In this document: positions 26,140-35,730 of the stretch, piece after piece
How the letters are laid out: every line of letters starts with the position of its first letter
How positions within the stretch are numbered: the stretch's first letter is position 1
From: Anaerolineales bacterium
GTDB taxonomy: Bacteria > Chloroflexota > Anaerolineae > Anaerolineales > UBA4823
DNA length: 39,397 nucleotides
Assembly: GCA_020354045.1 (NCBI GenBank)
Contig: CP070639.1
Coordinates: 2,481,834-2,521,230, forward strand
Direction of reading: 5' to 3'
Program-made: the position numbers and the translations under genes
Notes under the pieces: generated by a model
Database searches by the model: none
What the model saw: only the letters and a program-made list of their open reading frames with translations
Told to the model about the DNA's origin: nothing

Positions 26140-27408
26140 TTGAACGAACAAGTTAACACCTCTTCTTCTTCCGTCAATATGACCGGAAGTGCCATCCACT
26201 GGTCCTCTGTTATTCAGCTGGGTTTCAGCTTGTTGGGTACATTGTCTTTATGGGGTGTTGCCGCGACGCTTTTCCTGGGTGGTTTCTTACAACTTGTCAG
26301 CCAGGGCAGCTCATCTGATGCGGTACTGCAATACTTTTTACTCGCCGGAGGTGCCGCTCTGTGCGGCACGTTGTTGCTGCCTGGCTCAATACACGCTTTC
26401 AGGCGCCTGGCAGGGCATCCACCGCGGCCAATTGTCAGTTTCCCATCCTGGCTCCGCCCCACATTGTTGATCTTTTTATTACCTCTTTTACTTCTGTTTG
26501 GACACTGGGTAAATCAGCAAGATCAGATCGCCTGGCTTATCCTTCCAATTGTGCATGGATTGTCAATTGGTCTACCTATTCTATGGTTTGTGTATCTGGC
26601 AATTCGCAACTTGTCAGCTGGTTCCCCTCAGCGCCAGTGGGGCGTATTCAGCACTGGTCTGGTTTTGGCTCCAGTCTTGAGTTTTTTCATTGAAATCTTT
26701 GTCATTCTTTTCCTTATTTTAGCCTGGTCCGCCTGGGCAACAACTCAGCCAGATCTGCTGAGAGATCTCACCAATCTGGCTCAACGCTTAGAGCAAGCCC
26801 GTGTCTCACCAGAAGAGGTCTTGCGCATATTGGAACCCTATATTGCCAGTCCCGTAGTATTATTCGCCATCCTCAGCGTCTTTTCAGTGCTTGTGCCCCT
26901 GATAGAAGAAACAATCAAACCTTTAGGCGTCTGGATGTTGGCAAATCGGAAACTCAGCCCTGCGCAAGGTTTCGCTGCTGGTGTATTGAGTGGAGCTGGT
27001 TTCGCCCTGGCTGAGAGTTTAGCGCTTTCCAGTACCGGCGAAGATTGGGCCTTGGCGGTTTTTACCCGTATCGGGACAGGCGCGCTACACATCTTGGCCA
27101 GTGGTTTAGTAGGCTGGGGACTGGCGCGTGCCTGGGGAGAACGTAAATTCCTGCAGCTGGCAGCCACCTACTTGTTGGCTGTGTTCCTACACTCAATTTG
27201 GAATACACTCAGTATTCTGCTTGCAATGAGCTATTTGCCCGAAATTCTCACTGATCTGGATCTTATCCAGTTGCCTGATATCCAAGGCGAGATTATCCCA
27301 TACCTACTGGTACTGCTCGCTTTTACTGCTTTTCTCTCGTTGTTGGGGATTAATAGGGGTCTTAAGCACCGGGACGACGATCACTTCATCCCCCAGGATG
27401 TAGTATAA
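26140..27408 (+). CDS. PrsW-like intramembrane metalloprotease
   Basis: Polytopic membrane protein with about nine or ten helices. It carries the PrsW family motifs: EETIKPLG with Glu256-Glu257, then GAGFALAES, and a later HILASGLVGWGLA with HSIWN. In the known members these sites mediate site-1 cleavage of anti-sigma factors; the substrate here is unknown. Length 422 is longer than the minimal family because of extra N-terminal helices. The start is TTG at 26140 with a poor GCAGGT upstream; ATG 26179 is a possible alternative. It follows the candidate selenoprotein by 64 bases, but cotranscription is unproven. Confidence 0.82.
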   Translation: MNEQVNTSSSSVNMTGSAIHWSSVIQLGFSLLGTLSLWGVAATLFLGGFLQLVSQGSSSDAVLQYFLLAGGAALCGTLLLPGSIHAFRRLAGHPPRPIVSFPSWLRPTLLIFLLPLLLLFGHWVNQQDQIAWLILPIVHGLSIGLPILWFVYLAIRNLSAGSPQRQWGVFSTGLVLAPVLSFFIEIFVILFLILAWSAWATTQPDLLRDLTNLAQRLEQARVSPEEVLRILEPYIASPVVLFAILSVFSVLVPLIEETIKPLGVWMLANRKLSPAQGFAAGVLSGAGFALAESLALSSTGEDWALAVFTRIGTGALHILASGLVGWGLARAWGERKFLQLAATYLLAVFLHSIWNTLSILLAMSYLPEILTDLDLIQLPDIQGEIIPYLLVLLAFTAFLSLLGINRGLKHRDDDHFIPQDVV

Positions 27409-27503
27409 TCCTGTGCGCAATTTATCCTGGTTTGTGAGAACCTCGCGGGTTGCAGACTTTGCGGGGCACTTCTCACTGCACCATACTTATTTTAGGGAGT
27501 ATT

Positions 27504-28157
27504 ATGGAACTCATTTCAACATTGGTTGACCTTTTTCTTCATTTGGACAAGCATTTGAGCAGTATCCTTCAGACTTATGGTACCTGGACATATCTGTTGC
27601 TTTTTTTGATCATCTTTCTTGAGACTGGCGTGGTTGTTACACCATTTTTGCCCGGGGATTCTTTACTATTCGCGGCGGGTACATTTGCAGCTTTAGGAGA
27701 TCTCAACGTAGCCTTGTTATTTGGCTTGCTTAGTGCCGCGGCCATTATTGGCGATACAGTCAATTATTGGATCGGGCACTTTATCGGTCCACGTGCCTTC
27801 AGCGGTGAAATTCGTTTTCTCAAAAAGGAATACCTGGATCGCACGCATGAATTTTACGAAAGACATGGTGGCAAAACCATTATCCTGGCGCGCTTCGTCC
27901 CTATTATCCGTACTTTTGCACCTTTTGTCGCTGGGATTGGAGCCATGTCATATGGTCGCTTTATAACCTATAATGTCGTGGGTGGCATTGTCTGGGTATT
28001 TTTGTTCACGTTCGGTGGATACTTTTTTGGAAATCTCCCCTTCGTTCAGAACAATTTCACCTTCGTAGTTTTGGCGATTATCTTCGTATCCATCTTGCCA
28101 GCTATTTATGAGTTTATGAAGGAACGCGGTCAATCCACCAGAAAAGCACAGGTATGA
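27504..28157 (+). CDS. DedA family membrane protein
   Basis: Putative lipid (undecaprenyl-phosphate or phospholipid) transporter or flippase-type protein with a VTT/SNARE-associated domain. Conserved segments are ETGVVVTPFLPGDSLLF and, later, ILARFVPIIRTFAPFVAG with the two essential arginines. ATG 27504 with AGGGAGT upstream gives 217 residues; an upstream ATG at 27450 lacks a ribosome site. Membrane helices flank both motifs. It converges with acpS, with only 20 bases between the stops. Confidence 0.93.
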   Translation: MELISTLVDLFLHLDKHLSSILQTYGTWTYLLLFLIIFLETGVVVTPFLPGDSLLFAAGTFAALGDLNVALLFGLLSAAAIIGDTVNYWIGHFIGPRAFSGEIRFLKKEYLDRTHEFYERHGGKTIILARFVPIIRTFAPFVAGIGAMSYGRFITYNVVGGIVWVFLFTFGGYFFGNLPFVQNNFTFVVLAIIFVSILPAIYEFMKERGQSTRKAQV

Positions 28158-28176
28158 GCTCTTCTCCGCCTGTTCC

Positions 28177-28542
28177 TTACTTGCCTGAGGCGACCACCAT
28201 TGCAATGGCGTAGTGCTCTGAATGGCTGAGACTGACCGACCAGCTATGCAACCCCAGTTCTTCAGCCAGTCTGGCAGCTGACCCATGCAAGCATAATACC
28301 GGTTGCCGCTCAGGACCGCGCAGGATTTCAATCTCTTTCCACATCACCACCCCGATCCCCGTTCCCAATGCCTTCGATACTGCTTCTTTGGCTGCAAAAC
28401 GTGCAGCCAAAGAAGCCATGCTTTTCCCTGCCTCGGAAGATTCCTGCTGTGTAAAGACCCGCTGCAAGAATCTTTCCCCGTAACGCTGGATAACGCGCTC
28501 AAGTCGCTCTATCTCAATGATATCTACACCGGTCTTCAGCAT
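28177..28542 (-). CDS. acpS: Holo-[acyl-carrier-protein] synthase
   Basis: Transfers the 4'-phosphopantetheine arm from CoA to acyl carrier protein. The N-terminal TGVDIIEIERL has the Mg-binding aspartate, and the core ARFAAKEAVSKALG has the second acidic ligand. WKEIEILRG and SWSVSLSHSEHYAIA complete the family pattern. At 121 residues it is the small AcpS class. Single gene, about 40 bases upstream (same strand) of the M16 pair's end, so it may be read through from the peptidase transcript. Confidence 0.96.
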   Translation of the reverse strand: MLKTGVDIIEIERLERVIQRYGERFLQRVFTQQESSEAGKSMASLAARFAAKEAVSKALGTGIGVVMWKEIEILRGPERQPVLCLHGSAARLAEELGLHSWSVSLSHSEHYAIAMVVASGK

Positions 28543-28582
28543 TCCGCCAACTTTAATTAATAACTATCTATCTCGCAGTACC

Positions 28583-29905
28583 TCAAGGGCCAGCAATACC
28601 AACTGCCAGCCGTTGTGGGTGCAGGTAGCGGCCTGCGGCTTCCAGCACTTCCTCAACCGTCACCGAGCGGATTATGTCTGGATAGCGCACATAATAATCC
28701 AGGCCAAGATCATAGCGCTCCAGGTTCAGCAAAGCCCTGGCTACACCAGCATTTGACTCTAGAGAAAGCGGAAGCCGCCCGATGTAATTCGCCTGGCTGT
28801 CAGCGAGTTCGTTTGCTTCAACCGGCTCACTCACAAATCGTGCAATCTCCTGCTGGATCAATTGTGTGGCTCGTTCAACATTCTCCGGGTCGACCCCCGC
28901 TACGACCCGCCAGGGGCCCGGTCCGATGCCACCTCCCAGGCTGCTGGAGGCATAGTAAGCTAGGCCTGCACGTTCACGCACCGTCTCCCCTATCCTCCCC
29001 ATCATTCCGAATTGGCCCAAGACGCTATTCCCTAGCGAGGCAGCGATATAATCCGGTGAGAGGCGTGTTGGACCTGGCGCTCCGAGGACAATGTCTGCCT
29101 GCGATTTGCCAGGGATGGTTGTTTTGCGCCTCACCAGCTCTTCCAAAACAGCCAGTTCAGGGAGCTCGGGCGGTGTTGGCTGGTCTGTATTGCTCCAATC
29201 GCCAAACGCGGCTGCTACCATTTCCAGCACTCTGTCTGGTTCTGCGGCTCCAACAATGGCGATCACCATTCCAGCCGGTCCATACATCTTCTGCTGGAAA
29301 GCGAGCAAATCGTCCCTGTTGATTGCTTGCACCGTTTCAGGGTAGCCATCTTCGGGTCGGCTGTAAGGATGATTGGCATACGCAATCTGGTCAAATGTTT
29401 GCGCCGCCATCTCTCCAGTATTTTGAGCGCGGATAGCCAATCCTGTGAGCAACTGTGACCTCAAGCGCTCAACCTGTTCAGCGGGGAAGGTTGGATAGCG
29501 CAGGGCTTCAACCAGCAAATCCAGCAACAGGCTCAAATCTTCCACCAGTGCTTTGCCCCCAAAATTCATTGTGTGTGTGCCGCCATCAAACCCAAGGCTG
29601 GCACCCGCGGATTCAAGTGCATCATAAATCCCCTGAAAATCACGCTTACGCGTTCCCCTTAATAAAGCCGCCGATGTAAAATTCGCCAATCCTAGTTTTT
29701 CATCTGGATCAAAGATGCCACCCACTTGAAGATAACCACTGAGCGAGATCGAGGGGCTGTTAAGATTTGCGCGGCTCAATACCACAATCCCATTAGGCAG
29801 CTGTACCCTCCTGATATCCTCTGGATTCGGTACCGAATGCGCAGCACCCGCACCTTGCAATGCCAATGGCGAGCCAAATTCGTTGAATGATCGATATAAT
29901 CTCAT
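28583..29905 (-). CDS. M16 peptidase family, non-catalytic subunit
   Basis: Processing-peptidase-like protein of 440 residues with the usual two-domain M16 shape (GGIFDPDEKLGLANF... then ALLRGT). The zinc motif HXXEH is absent: the position aligns with LANFT, so it lacks the metal ligands. Such proteins are the partner half of a heterodimeric M16 enzyme. Its ATG overlaps the stop of the catalytic gene (ATGA), which supports stoichiometric translation. The substrate peptide is unknown. Confidence 0.9.
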   Translation of the reverse strand: MRLYRSFNEFGSPLALQGAGAAHSVPNPEDIRRVQLPNGIVVLSRANLNSPSISLSGYLQVGGIFDPDEKLGLANFTSAALLRGTRKRDFQGIYDALESAGASLGFDGGTHTMNFGGKALVEDLSLLLDLLVEALRYPTFPAEQVERLRSQLLTGLAIRAQNTGEMAAQTFDQIAYANHPYSRPEDGYPETVQAINRDDLLAFQQKMYGPAGMVIAIVGAAEPDRVLEMVAAAFGDWSNTDQPTPPELPELAVLEELVRRKTTIPGKSQADIVLGAPGPTRLSPDYIAASLGNSVLGQFGMMGRIGETVRERAGLAYYASSSLGGGIGPGPWRVVAGVDPENVERATQLIQQEIARFVSEPVEANELADSQANYIGRLPLSLESNAGVARALLNLERYDLGLDYYVRYPDIIRSVTVEEVLEAAGRYLHPQRLAVGIAGP

Positions 29906-31212
29906 GAATCCACCTTCATTCCAGGCATTTCTCCATCTCCAGTTGGCAGATAAAATCCCACCACGCGGTTTTGCCTGCGCAAGTAAATCTGGGCTACGCG
30001 CTGTACATCCTCCGGTTTAACTGCCGCCAGGTCATCCAGATAACCTGAGAACCAATCGTAAGTGGCAAACATCTCACTGAAGCCCATCCAAAAAGCCTGG
30101 TTGGTGATGCTCTCGCTGCCATAGGCAAACAATGCCCGCGCTTGCTTCACTGCGCGCGCCAGTTCATCCACTGGAGGTGGTGTTTCTTGAATGCGCTGGA
30201 TTTCTTCCAGCAACCTTGAAAGCACCTGCTCTGGTGTGCGATCCGGACGCACAACCACCGTAAAAGTATGCAAGAAGGGGTCAATCGTGGCTTGCAAACC
30301 GCCAAATACGCTCACGGCTAGGTCTCCCTCCACCAAAGCCCGGTATAGACGCGAAGTCTTATTAGAAAGCCCTCCGCCAAACATGTTGAGATTGCTGGCA
30401 CCCGATAGCAAGCTGTCCATGACAGTTAAGGCAAAAAAATCTGGGTGAGCAGCTGGTGGTGTCCGGTGTGCCACCTGGATATAAGTAGTTTCTCCGGGTC
30501 CTTCAACCGTCACCTGTCGCTCCCCGCTTTGAAGCGGTTCAGGTCTGATATTTTGCTTCGTCTCCTCTACTGCAGGGATCATCGCGTACAATTCTTGAAT
30601 TTGTGCCAGCATGGCATCAATCTTAAAATCCCCTGCCATGGTCAGCACCGCGTTGTTGGGCGCGTAATATGATCGGTAGTGGCGGTATAAATCCTCGCGT
30701 TGCATGGTAAGCAAATCAGATAGATCTCCAATCACCTCATGATGGTAAGGATGAACCCGAAAGGCAGCCGACTGCAGCTCCTCCCCGAGTAGGAAGAGAG
30801 GCTCGTTCTCGTTCCCTTGGCGTTCAGAAATGATGACAGTCCGCTCTGAGGCGACTTCCTCAGCTTCGAACAGGCTGTTAACCATCCGATCAGCTTCCAG
30901 TTGTAATGCCAGCTCGATTTTCTCAGCAGGCATGGTCTCAAAATAAGTGGTCCAATCCAGATAGGTAAAGGCATTCCACATACCCCCCTCTCGAGAAATA
31001 GCTTTGTCAAGTACCGAGGCGGGGTAACGCGGTGTGCCCTTAAATTGCATGTGCTCAACCCAATGGGAGATACCCGTAATACCAGGGATCTCATTGCGTG
31101 ACCCAACCCGGTACCAAACCCAGTGGCTGATAATGGGAGCGGTATTGATCTCTTTCAGCAAGACGAGCATACCGTTGGAAAGTTGTGTTTTTAAATATGA
31201 CGTATTATCCAT
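29902..31212 (-). CDS. M16 zinc peptidase, catalytic subunit
   Basis: Inverzincin metalloprotease of 436 residues. The HXXEH motif reads His50-Trp-Val-Glu53-His54 in ISHWVEHMQFKGT, and the distal zinc glutamate lies about 75 residues later in VASERTVIISERQ. It works with the adjacent inactive subunit to form the clam-shaped chamber that degrades or processes peptides. GAGGTG precedes the ATG. No signal peptide is obvious, so a cytoplasmic place is likely. Confidence 0.93.
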   Translation of the reverse strand: MDNTSYLKTQLSNGMLVLLKEINTAPIISHWVWYRVGSRNEIPGITGISHWVEHMQFKGTPRYPASVLDKAISREGGMWNAFTYLDWTTYFETMPAEKIELALQLEADRMVNSLFEAEEVASERTVIISERQGNENEPLFLLGEELQSAAFRVHPYHHEVIGDLSDLLTMQREDLYRHYRSYYAPNNAVLTMAGDFKIDAMLAQIQELYAMIPAVEETKQNIRPEPLQSGERQVTVEGPGETTYIQVAHRTPPAAHPDFFALTVMDSLLSGASNLNMFGGGLSNKTSRLYRALVEGDLAVSVFGGLQATIDPFLHTFTVVVRPDRTPEQVLSRLLEEIQRIQETPPPVDELARAVKQARALFAYGSESITNQAFWMGFSEMFATYDWFSGYLDDLAAVKPEDVQRVAQIYLRRQNRVVGFYLPTGDGEMPGMKVDS

Positions 31213-31409
31213 TGCACCTCAACACGTGGTCGTGACTGTTCACTCATAATCAAAATCTTTTTACATACCTGTTGTTTGCGCACCAATCTGTCCACTCAGC
31301 CTGGAACACAGACATGAATATAGCACAAACCAGTGTATTTTGACAATTCAATTTGCATATCAAATTTAGAAAAGGAAAATTATCCAACCAGCCTCGTGAA
31401 ACTTTTTAC

Positions 31410-31438
31410 TTGTGAAAGCTTGAGCCTGGGGCTATAAT
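31410..31438 (+). promoter_or_regulatory. Sigma-70-type promoter for the ferredoxin-NADP reductase gene
   Basis: TTGTGA (31410-31415), 17-base spacer, perfect TATAAT (31433-31438). The predicted start is about 31445, leaving a leader of about 60 bases. Confidence 0.75.
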
Positions 31439-31504
31439 GACACAGGATTTATTCCCTTTTAGAAATCAGGGCATTTACACACCAGATTTGAAAGGAAGGT
31501 CAAA

Positions 31505-32854
31505 TTGAACACTGAGAACTCGTCGAAATATTTGGTTGCGGTCATCGGTGCGGGTCCAGCAGGTTTGTTTGCTGCGCGTCAGTTGGCCACGGACGGTGCC
31601 CAGGTCGTGTTGTTAAATCGTGATATCAAGCCAGGAGGCTTGGCAGAGTATGGCATTTATCCTTCCAAGCACAAAATGAAGGAGGGTTTGCGGAAACAAT
31701 TTCGCCAGATTCTACAAACCCCGCAGATTGAATACTTTGGCAATGTCACTGTTGGCAATAATGGTGACTTGACCCTGTCTGATTTGCGTGCTGCCGGTTT
31801 TCAGGCTCTGTTGGTCACAGCTGGTGCACAAGGCACCAAATGGTTGGGGCTTCCAGGTGAAGAATTAGCCAGAGGCGTTTATCATGCCAAAGACATCGTT
31901 TACCATTACAACAAGCTGCCACCATACGCCAATCAAGATTTTTACATCGGACGGCGGGTAGCGCTCATCGGTGTTGGAAACGTGATGTTAGATATCGCCC
32001 GCTGGCTGATTCGCCAGCTCAAGGTCGATCAAGTGACTGCAATTGCCAGGCGAGGTCCAGCAGAGGTTAAATTCGACAAGAAAGAGATGGAATCGGTCAT
32101 TGCCAACCTTGACCTGCAAGCCCTGGATAAAGAAATCGCTCGGGTTGCGCCCGTGATGGAAAGCCTGAGCCAGGATGTAGAAGCTGCTAAGACCTATATC
32201 CTATCTGCCCAGCCAAAAGCAGAAGAGCCAGTATCAGCCACCCGTTTTCAGCTGGAATTCCTGGCCTCGCCAACCCGAATCCTGGGTGATGAGCTTGGTC
32301 AGGTTTGCGGTCTGGAAATCGAAGAAACCACCCTGATCCCTCGCAATGGAGATACTAAAGCCAAAGGAACCGGAGTAAAACGGGTTATGGATGTGGACAC
32401 GGTAATATTTTGCATCGGGGATCGCGTCGACGAAGAATTCGGCTTGCCTGTGCAGTGGAATGAGTTCGTAAAAAGCCAGGATCCCCAGTACCCGATGGAT
32501 GGCCTTTCCTACGAAGCTTACAATCCCGAACAGGGAGCTCCAATTCGTGGAGTTTTCGTCGCTGGTTGGTCCCGGGAGGCCAGCAGTGGACTGGTTGGCG
32601 TGGCACGTAAAGATGGTGAACGCGGCGCGAAAGCGGTTTTTCAATATCTGCAATCCCTGCCACCTACAGATAGCCCTGAACAGAAAGTACTCAGTTTTAG
32701 AGAGAAGCTGCACACGCTTGGGAAGCCGATAATTTCAAAAGAAAATATCACCCAGCTGGAGGCTGCAGAACGCGCCGAGGCAGAAAAGAAAGGACTGGAA
32801 GAGTTCAAATATGGCTCCAATAAGGAGATGCTCGCAATTCTCGGGTTGTCATAA
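31505..32854 (+). CDS. Ferredoxin-NADP+ reductase, adrenodoxin-reductase type
   Basis: Moves electrons between NADPH and ferredoxin. N-terminal FAD site VIGAGPAGLFAARQLA, then PGGLAEYGIYPSKHK typical of the FprA/GltD-like group, NADP site LIGVGNVMLDIARWL, and C-terminal VFVAGWSREASSGLVGVARKDG. Its 449 residues include a tail of about 65 residues of unknown role (residues about 385-449). The start is TTG 31505, fixed by AAGGAAGG six bases upstream. Monocistronic. The GltD or other amidotransferase partner is not present, so a stand-alone ferredoxin-NADP reductase is the better call. Confidence 0.88.
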   Translation: MNTENSSKYLVAVIGAGPAGLFAARQLATDGAQVVLLNRDIKPGGLAEYGIYPSKHKMKEGLRKQFRQILQTPQIEYFGNVTVGNNGDLTLSDLRAAGFQALLVTAGAQGTKWLGLPGEELARGVYHAKDIVYHYNKLPPYANQDFYIGRRVALIGVGNVMLDIARWLIRQLKVDQVTAIARRGPAEVKFDKKEMESVIANLDLQALDKEIARVAPVMESLSQDVEAAKTYILSAQPKAEEPVSATRFQLEFLASPTRILGDELGQVCGLEIEETTLIPRNGDTKAKGTGVKRVMDVDTVIFCIGDRVDEEFGLPVQWNEFVKSQDPQYPMDGLSYEAYNPEQGAPIRGVFVAGWSREASSGLVGVARKDGERGAKAVFQYLQSLPPTDSPEQKVLSFREKLHTLGKPIISKENITQLEAAERAEAEKKGLEEFKYGSNKEMLAILGLS

Positions 32855-32898
32855 GCGCTAAAAGCGCGGAACCCAAAGACAATTAGGTATGTTAACGA

Positions 32899-32922
32899 CC
32901 CTCCCCCGCGTGCGGGGGAGGG
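32899..32922 (+). terminator. GC-rich hairpin after the reductase gene
   Basis: CCCTCCCCCGC pairs with GCGGGGGAGGG with a tiny loop, about 45 bases past the stop. No T-run follows, so it may instead be a dispersed palindrome or stabilise the mRNA end. Confidence 0.5.
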
Positions 32923-33030
32923 TTGGTGTTGGCATCATGGGTTAAATTTAGATTCAGGCAAATTAAGTTCAGGGTTATGTCCTTCGAAGACGGGGAGATT
33001 AGCGAAGGAACCTGTTTTCACCCGCCAGCA

Positions 33031-33492
33031 TCAAGTCAGCGGCTTGCGAATCCAGCTTTGGTAGGGGATGATCATCAGAAATCCTATCGCAATGATCGCC
33101 TCCCCAATCATCACACCTCCTGCCTGCCACGGTCCAAAATATGGAATCTTCGGGAATTGATGTTGTCCAAACCCAAAAATATCAGCCATGCCTGATGCAA
33201 CGGCAATGACATAGCCTGTACTTACCAGGCGCAAGCCGATATCCGCAATAATCGATTTCTCTGTGCCATTCCACAAAGCATTCAGCGTGATATAACCCCC
33301 CATACACATGATTGCCAGGCCTACCAGGAAAACCGCAATTTGTACGAAGCCTGTCACCGGGCTGCGGTCCAAGCCAAACATTCCTGGGTCTGCTCCCAGA
33401 AGATAGATCACCAGGCCTAGAATGGTTATTGCCAGTCCGATGCGGAGCCGGGCGCGATTTACGCCGTTTTTTGCAGGTTTTGTTTTTTCCAT
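33031..33492 (-). CDS. Four-helix membrane protein of unknown function
   Basis: Not recognised. About 153 residues from ATG 33492, whose A is shared with the TGA of the dipeptidase gene (TGATG), so translation is coupled. A basic N-terminus (KTKPAKNGVNRARLR) precedes hydrophobic helices at about 18-37, 48-68, 88-105 and 126-146. The start at 33531 would lie deep inside the dipeptidase. It is the last gene of the mutY-dipeptidase unit. Confidence 0.78.
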   Translation of the reverse strand: MEKTKPAKNGVNRARLRIGLAITILGLVIYLLGADPGMFGLDRSPVTGFVQIAVFLVGLAIMCMGGYITLNALWNGTEKSIIADIGLRLVSTGYVIAVASGMADIFGFGQHQFPKIPYFGPWQAGGVMIGEAIIAIGFLMIIPYQSWIRKPLT

Positions 33493-34604
33493 CAGGTTTT
33501 TGGCAGTATACGCTGCAAACGTGAAATCCAATTTCCACCGAGGATGGCAGCGATGTGTTCTGTAGTATACCCCTTGTCCAACAAGTTGGGAATTAATTTA
33601 CGTAAATCCGCGATGGTATCTATCTCTTCGGGTACAGATTGCAGACCAAAACCACCATCGAAGTCACTTCCAATACCAACATGAGACGCATCCCCAGCTA
33701 TCTGGCAAACATAATCGATATGAGCGATGACATACTGCAAGGTGACCTCATCACGCCGGTCACCCTTCACCCACCCAGACTTCAAGAAAGAATTCAGGGG
33801 GACAATTCCTACTACCCCATCTCTTTCAATTATGCCCCGTAGAACCCGGTCGGAGAGAAGCCGGTTACCTGCTGAATCAGCCACGAGCGCACGAGCATTG
33901 GCATGCGTAGCAGCGATAACCCCGGGATAATAGTCCAGGGATTGCATTGCAGCTTGATCATCCATATGGCTGATGTCCAGGATAAAACCGTAATCTGCCA
34001 TACCCTCCAGTAACGCATAACCCTCTTTTGTTAATGGTCCAGGCTCACGCGTGCCTCCACAAAAGCGTGTTCCTGCCCAGGCAGGCCCGATCAGGCGCAC
34101 ACCCAGCTCCCACCACCTCTCCAATTCTTCTGGGTCCTGGATGCATTCTGCCCCTTCCATAAGCATGACCAGCCCAACCGGATATTCACGCTCATCTGCC
34201 TTCCCCTGCCAATCCGTGAGCAGTTCTTGCAATTTCAATTGATCCCGCACCAGCTGGAACTGCTCAGGATGTTCTTCAACCAGCCGATTATATACATCCA
34301 CCTGCTTGCGATAGAGCGCGTGCGCTTCAGCGGTATCTCGGTAGATTATCGTGTCCCAGGCTTCAACTTTCCTGCGGATGGGTGCAGCAAACAAGGTAGT
34401 AAACACCAGGGCCACACGACCGCGCTGAAATTCGGGCCATCCCAATAACGTATCGCCATTCCACTCTGGTATGTGGGTATTCTGCTCATACAGGCGCGTC
34501 TCTTGCACTGAACGGGAGTAATTTCGCCCGAAGGTAAGCATATTCCAGGCCAGATCAAGGTGAGCATCAACGATGAGCATGTTCTCTGTAGTTGCTGCAG
34601 TCAT
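33492..34604 (-). CDS. Membrane-dipeptidase-like peptidase (M19)
   Basis: Zinc-dependent dipeptidase of the amidohydrolase fold. The first zinc pair is His15-X-Asp17 in DAHLDLAWN; later metal or active-site segments are MLMEGAECI (bridging glutamate), DISHMDDQA, ATHANARA and GIGSDFDGGFG. Length 370 is typical of bacterial M19 enzymes. No signal peptide, so it is cytoplasmic. The ATG overlaps the mutY stop (ATGA). Substrates may be dipeptides of D- or L-amino acids, or cyclic derivatives. Confidence 0.93.
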   Translation of the reverse strand: MTAATTENMLIVDAHLDLAWNMLTFGRNYSRSVQETRLYEQNTHIPEWNGDTLLGWPEFQRGRVALVFTTLFAAPIRRKVEAWDTIIYRDTAEAHALYRKQVDVYNRLVEEHPEQFQLVRDQLKLQELLTDWQGKADEREYPVGLVMLMEGAECIQDPEELERWWELGVRLIGPAWAGTRFCGGTREPGPLTKEGYALLEGMADYGFILDISHMDDQAAMQSLDYYPGVIAATHANARALVADSAGNRLLSDRVLRGIIERDGVVGIVPLNSFLKSGWVKGDRRDEVTLQYVIAHIDYVCQIAGDASHVGIGSDFDGGFGLQSVPEEIDTIADLRKLIPNLLDKGYTTEHIAAILGGNWISRLQRILPKT

Positions 34605-35713
34605 GAATCCTTCTCTGCACCTTCATAATCGTTTTCATTCGCGATATGATTCGCGATCTGCCTGTCTATCTTCCCCATGGGGTAATTAGCCAGTTCGTCC
34701 AGATGTATCCATCGCACCGCTTTGACCTGTAGTGGTCGAGGCATTGTCTCACCCTTCAGAGCACACCGGAAGGCATGCAGCGTAACTCGGAAATGAGTAT
34801 AAGCATGTTGGTATATTCCCACACTTTCACCTACCTGTACCGAGACGCCCAGCTCTTCCCGGATCTCACGTTGCAGGCATTCGTCAAGCTCTTCATCAGG
34901 TTGCAATTTGCCGCCAGGGAACTCCCACATGCCCCCTAACAAGCCAGATTCAGGACGTTGAGTGATGAGCAGCTTGCCATTCCTGCGGATCACCGCTGCC
35001 GTGACCGTATGGTGAGGTATATTTTCTCTGGATTTTCGCACCGGGCGCTCTTCCTGAATTGCGAGTGCCTTTGCCTGGCAGATGTCCCTCAACGGGCAGT
35101 CATCACATCTAGGTGAACGCACGCCACAAATTCCAGCTCCCAGATCCATCAGTGCCTGGTTGTAATCGCCTGCCTTTCCCCGTGGTAGGTTTTGCTCTGC
35201 CAGCTCCCAGAGCATCCGCTCCCCAATTGAAGACCCCACCTCTTCAGATACATCAAAGACACGTGTCAATACTCTGCGAACGTTGCCATCCAGGACGGGG
35301 AAATCCAGCCCATAAGCAATGGAGGCAATAGCTCCTGCTGTGTAACGCCCAATACCAGGCAATTTCATTAAAGCTTGAAAATCTGCAGGTAGCCGTCCAG
35401 CATGCTCTTTCACCACAATCTGAGCCGCACGGTGCAGGTTGCGAGCGCGGCTATAATAGCCTAATCCCTCCCATGTGATGAGAACCTCTTGTAGAGGTGC
35501 CATTGCCAAGGAGTGAATGCTTGGATATTTATCCATCCAGCGTTTAAAATAGGCTGTCACAGTCTCAACCCTGGTTTGCTGGAGCATGATCTCGGATACC
35601 CAGATCGTGTACGGGTCGCTTGAGCCACGCCAGGGCAGGCTGCGAGCATGGCGACCATACCAGTTTAGCAGGCGTTCAGCCAGTGGTGAAATTGGGGAAT
35701 GCACAAATGTCAT
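34601..35713 (-). CDS. mutY: A/G-specific adenine DNA glycosylase
   Basis: Removes adenine mispaired with 8-oxoguanine. Catalytic Glu41 is in SEIMLQQTRVE, the helix-hairpin-helix is LPGIGRYTAGAI with catalytic Asp142 in VLDGNVRRV, and the [4Fe-4S] loop is C-X6-C-X2-C-X5-C (CGVRSPRCDDCPLRDIC). The C-terminal Nudix-like 8-oxoG recognition domain keeps a full Nudix box (GGKLQPDEELDE...REIREELG), more complete than in most MutY, so extra hydrolase activity is conceivable. First in a three-gene unit. No Shine-Dalgarno site is evident before ATG 35713. Confidence 0.97.
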   Translation of the reverse strand: MTFVHSPISPLAERLLNWYGRHARSLPWRGSSDPYTIWVSEIMLQQTRVETVTAYFKRWMDKYPSIHSLAMAPLQEVLITWEGLGYYSRARNLHRAAQIVVKEHAGRLPADFQALMKLPGIGRYTAGAIASIAYGLDFPVLDGNVRRVLTRVFDVSEEVGSSIGERMLWELAEQNLPRGKAGDYNQALMDLGAGICGVRSPRCDDCPLRDICQAKALAIQEERPVRKSRENIPHHTVTAAVIRRNGKLLITQRPESGLLGGMWEFPGGKLQPDEELDECLQREIREELGVSVQVGESVGIYQHAYTHFRVTLHAFRCALKGETMPRPLQVKAVRWIHLDELANYPMGKIDRQIANHIANENDYEGAEKDS

Positions 35714-35730
35714 TGGTATTTAGGTTTCAA

